The position numbers and the translations under genes were made by a program. A stretch of DNA of 64,000 nucleotides, taken from NCBI GenBank assembly GCA_019693395.1, contig JAAMXP010003493.1, forward strand, positions 1-64,000, read 5' to 3'. Under the pieces are notes generated by a model. The model worked only from the letters and a program-made list of their open reading frames with translations. It did not search any database and was not told the DNA's origin. Shown here in pieces: positions 60,601 to 64,000 of the stretch (position 1 is its first letter; each line of letters begins with the position of its first letter). This DNA comes from Ettlia oleoabundans (lineage: Eukaryota; Chlorophyta; Chlorophyceae; Chlamydomonadales).

Positions 60601-63444
60601 GGATGCACTGTCCAAGGGCAGCGGCAGCTGAACAGCCTCGCCACTTAGTGGGTGCTGCAGCTGCGGGGTGCTGCTGGTAGTCAGGCTGCCATCCTCCCCA
60701 AGCGATACCTCTACCAGCGGAGGCACCTGCTGCTGCTGTGTCACTGCCGTGGCCGCAGCTGCTGGTGCTGCAGGCTGGTAGGGGCTGCCCTCTCGCAAGC
60801 ATTCTAGCTCCGCATAGCTGGCAACTGCCTGCTGATGCCAGTAACTCAACCTGCAAACCCACGCAAGAAATGGAGGCGTCAACAAGCAGCAAGCAGCAAA
60901 TGATTGATTCCAAATAGTATAACAGCAGAATGCAGATAGCCGGACAGCAGACCGCCCTACAAAGCGCTGCAATCCTTCCAGCGCAATCATCACGACAGAG
61001 CTTCAACTGCAGCTGTCTAGTCGATTTGCATTGCAGCAGCCATGCAGCACGTGTGATGAACACACAGGGGGGTCTGTTGTCCAGCGAAGAGGGAGCCTTG
61101 CATGCATGAAGAAGGTCAGGCAACCCACCCAATGCCGCTGCCAGAGGCAGCCCGGCTCAGCTTCAAGCAGCCCTTCCAACTGCCGCTCTCCAGCTGCCGT
61201 GCATCTGAGAGCAAAATGCTGAAAAGCGCCAGCCTGCCTGCTGTCTGGCACAAGATGGAGTGCATGGCTGCTAAAGGGCTGGTTGCATACTGCGGCAGCT
61301 GCTGCTCTGCTGCCTCTGCCTCCTCTTGCTGCTGCCTCAGCTCCTTGTGCTGCTGCAGGTCAGGCTCAACCTTTACCACTGGCTGCTTGCCTTTGCTGTC
61401 TGCTGCTGCAGTGGGCAGGTGGCTGAGGGCCAGGCTGCCACTCGGGGCAGGCTGTGAAGTTGTCTTGCCTGTCTGCTGCTCCTTGATGGTGGCCTGCGGC
61501 TGCGGAGCTACTACCCAACACGCCTTGCCCAGCCTCAGTAGCTGCTCCACATCCCCTGCCACCCACATGTGCCGCTCGATGTGCTGCTGCAGCCACTGCT
61601 GCTGTTGCGGCAGCAACAACGGAAGGTCTAGGCCCGCAGCTGCCGGCAATAGCTCAAATGACAGCAACTGCCACCGCCAACAGTTGGTTCCCTGCCGCTG
61701 CTGCTGTTGTGCTGCTCCGCTGCCTGCACTGGTCGGCCCTACATGCGTTGCAAGAGCTTTGCTGGTTGACGGCTGGTCATCTGCTGTCGATGCTGCTGCT
61801 CCTTCTGCTCCTGCTGCTTTTGCACCATCACTTGCTGGCTGCATGACTTCTGGCTCCTCTTTGACTGCAGGTGCAGCAAAGGATGACTGGATCAGCGATC
61901 AAAATTCAATCACTTGTGCAAAACCTCAGGCAACATCAGAAAGAACTCTGGAATGCACGCCTTCCCGCTACTCTTATGCGGTTTGCAACCCTCCATGGGC
62001 GGCTAAGGCACGAGTGTCCACCTGCAGCCTCCTCTACGTCTGCTGGCGGTCGGTATCGTTCCAGCATCATGTCATCGCGCGGTGCAGGCACCAGAGTCAG
62101 CTGCGCCTTGTACTGCCCACAATGGCCGGCCACCGATGCCTGACCCCCACGCACCCGCAGCACCCGCATGCCAGCCGGCAACTCGGTCTGAAACCAGGGC
62201 AGGAGAAGAGCCGTCAGCAGGTGGCCTGACCTAGGTCACAACAGTCGGCCACTTCGTCGCAGCATTAATTCACAGTGCAACAAGCACCCGCTGTTCCAAA
62301 TGCTCGACGCATATAGAAGGCATGCTGTCCCTTTAGTAACAGGAGTATTGGTGCACCACGTGTAGCCATGACACCACCGACTCTCACCGCCAGCAGCTTG
62401 GATCGAAGCAGGAAGTCAACGCGGCGCAGGGCATCTTTCCGCTGCTGCTCCCGCCGCTGATCATCCAGCTCGCCAGGCCGTTCCAGCCGCTCTCCCGCCC
62501 TCTGAAGCTCATCCTCAATTATGCTGGGCAGCAGCCGGTAGGTACCTGCAGGGGTAGATCAGCATTGGCCCAGTGGTCGTGTTGAACAAACAAGCCTTCA
62601 AATGAACAAAAATGTAAAAGTAGCTGCATTCGTAGTATGCCTTGGTAGGTGCTTGCACTCCCCGCCTTTTGGAACCAGTCCTTGCCATCAGCACCAGCAG
62701 TTGCATTCCTTGCAGAATACCAGCTGCTTGTAGCACCCACCTGTCTGCATGATGTGCAGCGCGCTGCTGACATCAAACAGTGGAGCGCGGCAGAAACGCA
62801 GCTCTTCATTGAGCCTGAACAGCTCGTCGGCTGTAAGGGCAGAGAACACACAATGACGGCTTGGTGGAGCAAGTGCATTACCTTTTGCTAGGATTGCGTT
62901 CAGCTAAAAGGCTTCACAGGCGTGTCAACTCTGGGTCTACCGCAGATCTCTGCGCAAAATGGCCTGCTGATGCCACAGCCCTCACCAGCATGCACAAAGG
63001 CGGCGCCATGGTCCTGCGACGCCTTGAGCACCTCGCGGACTGTATTGACTGCCTTCGCCTTGTGGGCCCACTGCGCACACACATGCAGGCGCTGTAGGCG
63101 TTGCCGCGTGGTCTGAAGGTGCTGCAGCATCTGGCGTTTCCTGCACAGGGAGGGACGGGCGGCGGCAAAGCCACGCTGACGTGAGTTTGGTGCAGAGTGG
63201 AGCCGGTCAGGAGCAGCACTTTGCCATGATCGCAACACCATCACTCCATGTGCAATTGTTTAAAGCTGTAGCATCGCACAGGCACAGGAAGGGGAGCCGC
63301 AACCACGACGCACCGCTCCTCGTCTGCCAGGCCCGGAAGCCGTTCTGCAAGCTGCTGCAGCCCGGAATGCGCCTCCTGAACCACGTTTTCCAAAACATCT
63401 CGGAAAGCCACCAGCTGCAGGCCAGCGATGGGCTTCGAGTCCAT
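57610..63444 (-). CDS. MED14: Mediator of RNA polymerase II transcription subunit 14
   Basis: Central backbone subunit of Mediator in the nucleus, linking head, middle and tail modules. The ATG at 63444 opens MDSKPIAGLQLVAFRDVLEN, followed by LQQLAERLPGLADEER and, in the next exon (about 63143 down), KRQMLQHLQTTRQRLQRLHV. Then come ELFRLNEELRFCRAPLFDVS with ALHIMQTG and YRLLPSIIEDELQRAGERLE with RRVDFLLRSKLL, the typical MED14 N-terminal repeat region. Downstream, PWFQTELPAGMRVLRVRGG and the large exon below 60850 are the less conserved, Ala/Gln/Leu-rich middle and C-terminal parts. The last exon block ends GAIEV-like text LIEVLHAVGANAAAAST and TGA at 57610. The size, well above 1000 residues, fits the family. 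Junctions in the middle are not all fixed. The Ala/Gln richness makes shadow frames long on the other strand. Confidence 0.9.
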
Positions 63445-64000
63445 GACCGCAGCGCAGCCGCGCCTTAGCTGGTTCCCTATAGCATCTCAAGCTGTTGTTG
63501 CTTGATGCCCCTCAGTGTTGAGCGACAGGCCCTCCCAGGGCGATCGTCAACTCTAAATGCCTGAGCACTTGATCAAAGCTCAATTGCAGACCGCGGTGGT
63601 CATCAATATGCAAGTAAACATACAAAGCCGATCCGGCATATCCGCATGCGTTCAGGTGCCGACAAGAGATCGGCACAAGTGGGGTACTGCCTCAGCCCTG
63701 TGAGTACTGCAAGAGCTCGTTAAAAGGTGTGGCAGCATCCTGATTGAGACCAGGAAGCCGTGATCAAGCTCACATCAACACAGCTGCTACCCCAGCCCGC
63801 TAGACTTCGTTCGTATTTGAGAAAAGGTGCGGTTGAACTTTGCTTGGTGTATGTATAAGCATTGCACTGGTTGTGAATGTCGGGTTCGTTGTGTGCTGCT
63901 TGCAAGACTTCTTGCAGGGATGTTTGTTCTGTGGCGATCGTGGGCGTGCCGGCCCCTTTGTGTCGAACGCTGGTTGCCATGCAGATTGTTCGCACAGATT
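63445..64000. promoter_or_regulatory. Region upstream of MED14
   Basis: 556 bases to the window edge. No exon is supported. It should contain the MED14 promoter. A minus-strand frame at 63720-63995 has no recognisable content. Confidence 0.4.

Noticed and set aside
58187..60680. Series of plus-strand frames opposite MED14, rich in Ser, Ala and Cys
   Set aside because: Antisense shadows of the Ala/Gln-rich MED14 exons, without splice-site logic or homology.
61102..62229. 375-codon plus-strand frame
   Set aside because: Runs of Cys, Ser and Leu come from CTG-rich antisense of the MED14 poly-Gln region. It spans MED14 exons and introns alike.
63720..63995. 91-codon minus-strand frame at the window edge
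   Set aside because: Composition and content match no protein I know, and it lies in the presumed MED14 promoter region.

Overview
This is a stretch of nuclear DNA from a eukaryotic green alga, most likely a trebouxiophyte or other core chlorophyte. That placement is an inference. It rests on GC-rich genes cut into many small exons by introns of about 100-400 bases, frequent CAG/Gln and GCN/Ala runs, a histone gene ending in the GGTGTT-ATTC-AACACC 3' stem-loop, TGTAA-type poly(A) signals, and a plant-like gene set. I see no operons, CRISPR arrays, insertion sequences or bacterial signals. I found no tRNA or rRNA genes, but I made no exhaustive scan. Most single-frame ORFs are exon fragments or chance, so the gene models below were built by joining exons across splice sites and checking reading phase. 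Phase closes over the whole CDS for the M32 peptidase, pyruvate decarboxylase, the three MARVEL-like genes, the DnaJ zinc-finger protein, uS15, the WD40 protein and the GNAT. For the photolyase, HECT ligase, YSL transporter, SDR, MED14 and one unrecognised gene, most exons are identified but some junctions or starts are open.

Layout: 1-116 end of histone H4 (+); 1179-5194 class II-like photolyase (+); 5488-12330 HECT E3 ubiquitin ligase, UPL6/7-UBE3B type (-); 12827-17389 M32 carboxypeptidase (+), divergent from the HECT gene; 17826-23546 pyruvate decarboxylase (+); 24463-29797 a tandem trio of four-helix MARVEL-like membrane proteins (-); 31384-38069 YSL/OPT metal-chelate transporter (-); 38386-39125 DnaJ-type zinc-finger protein, probably organellar (-); about 39259-44110 an unrecognised Gln-rich protein (+); 44529-48012 DHRS7-like short-chain dehydrogenase (-); 48667-49989 organellar ribosomal protein uS15 (+); 50359-53470 RUP/COP1/SPA-type WD40 protein (+); 54453-56869 GNAT acetyltransferase with a long tail (+); 57610-63444 Mediator subunit 14 (-).

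The genes do not form one pathway. Two of them, the photolyase and the COP1/SPA/RUP-type WD40 protein, belong to light and UV responses. Pyruvate decarboxylase points to fermentative metabolism, and YSL to metal uptake. The most unusual signals are at the gene-structure level. At least eight introns have GC instead of GT at the donor, each supported by reading phase and homology. The MARVEL-like trio shows conserved intron positions, intron gain or loss, and exons of 20-24 bases. I did not find a convincing new multi-gene system.
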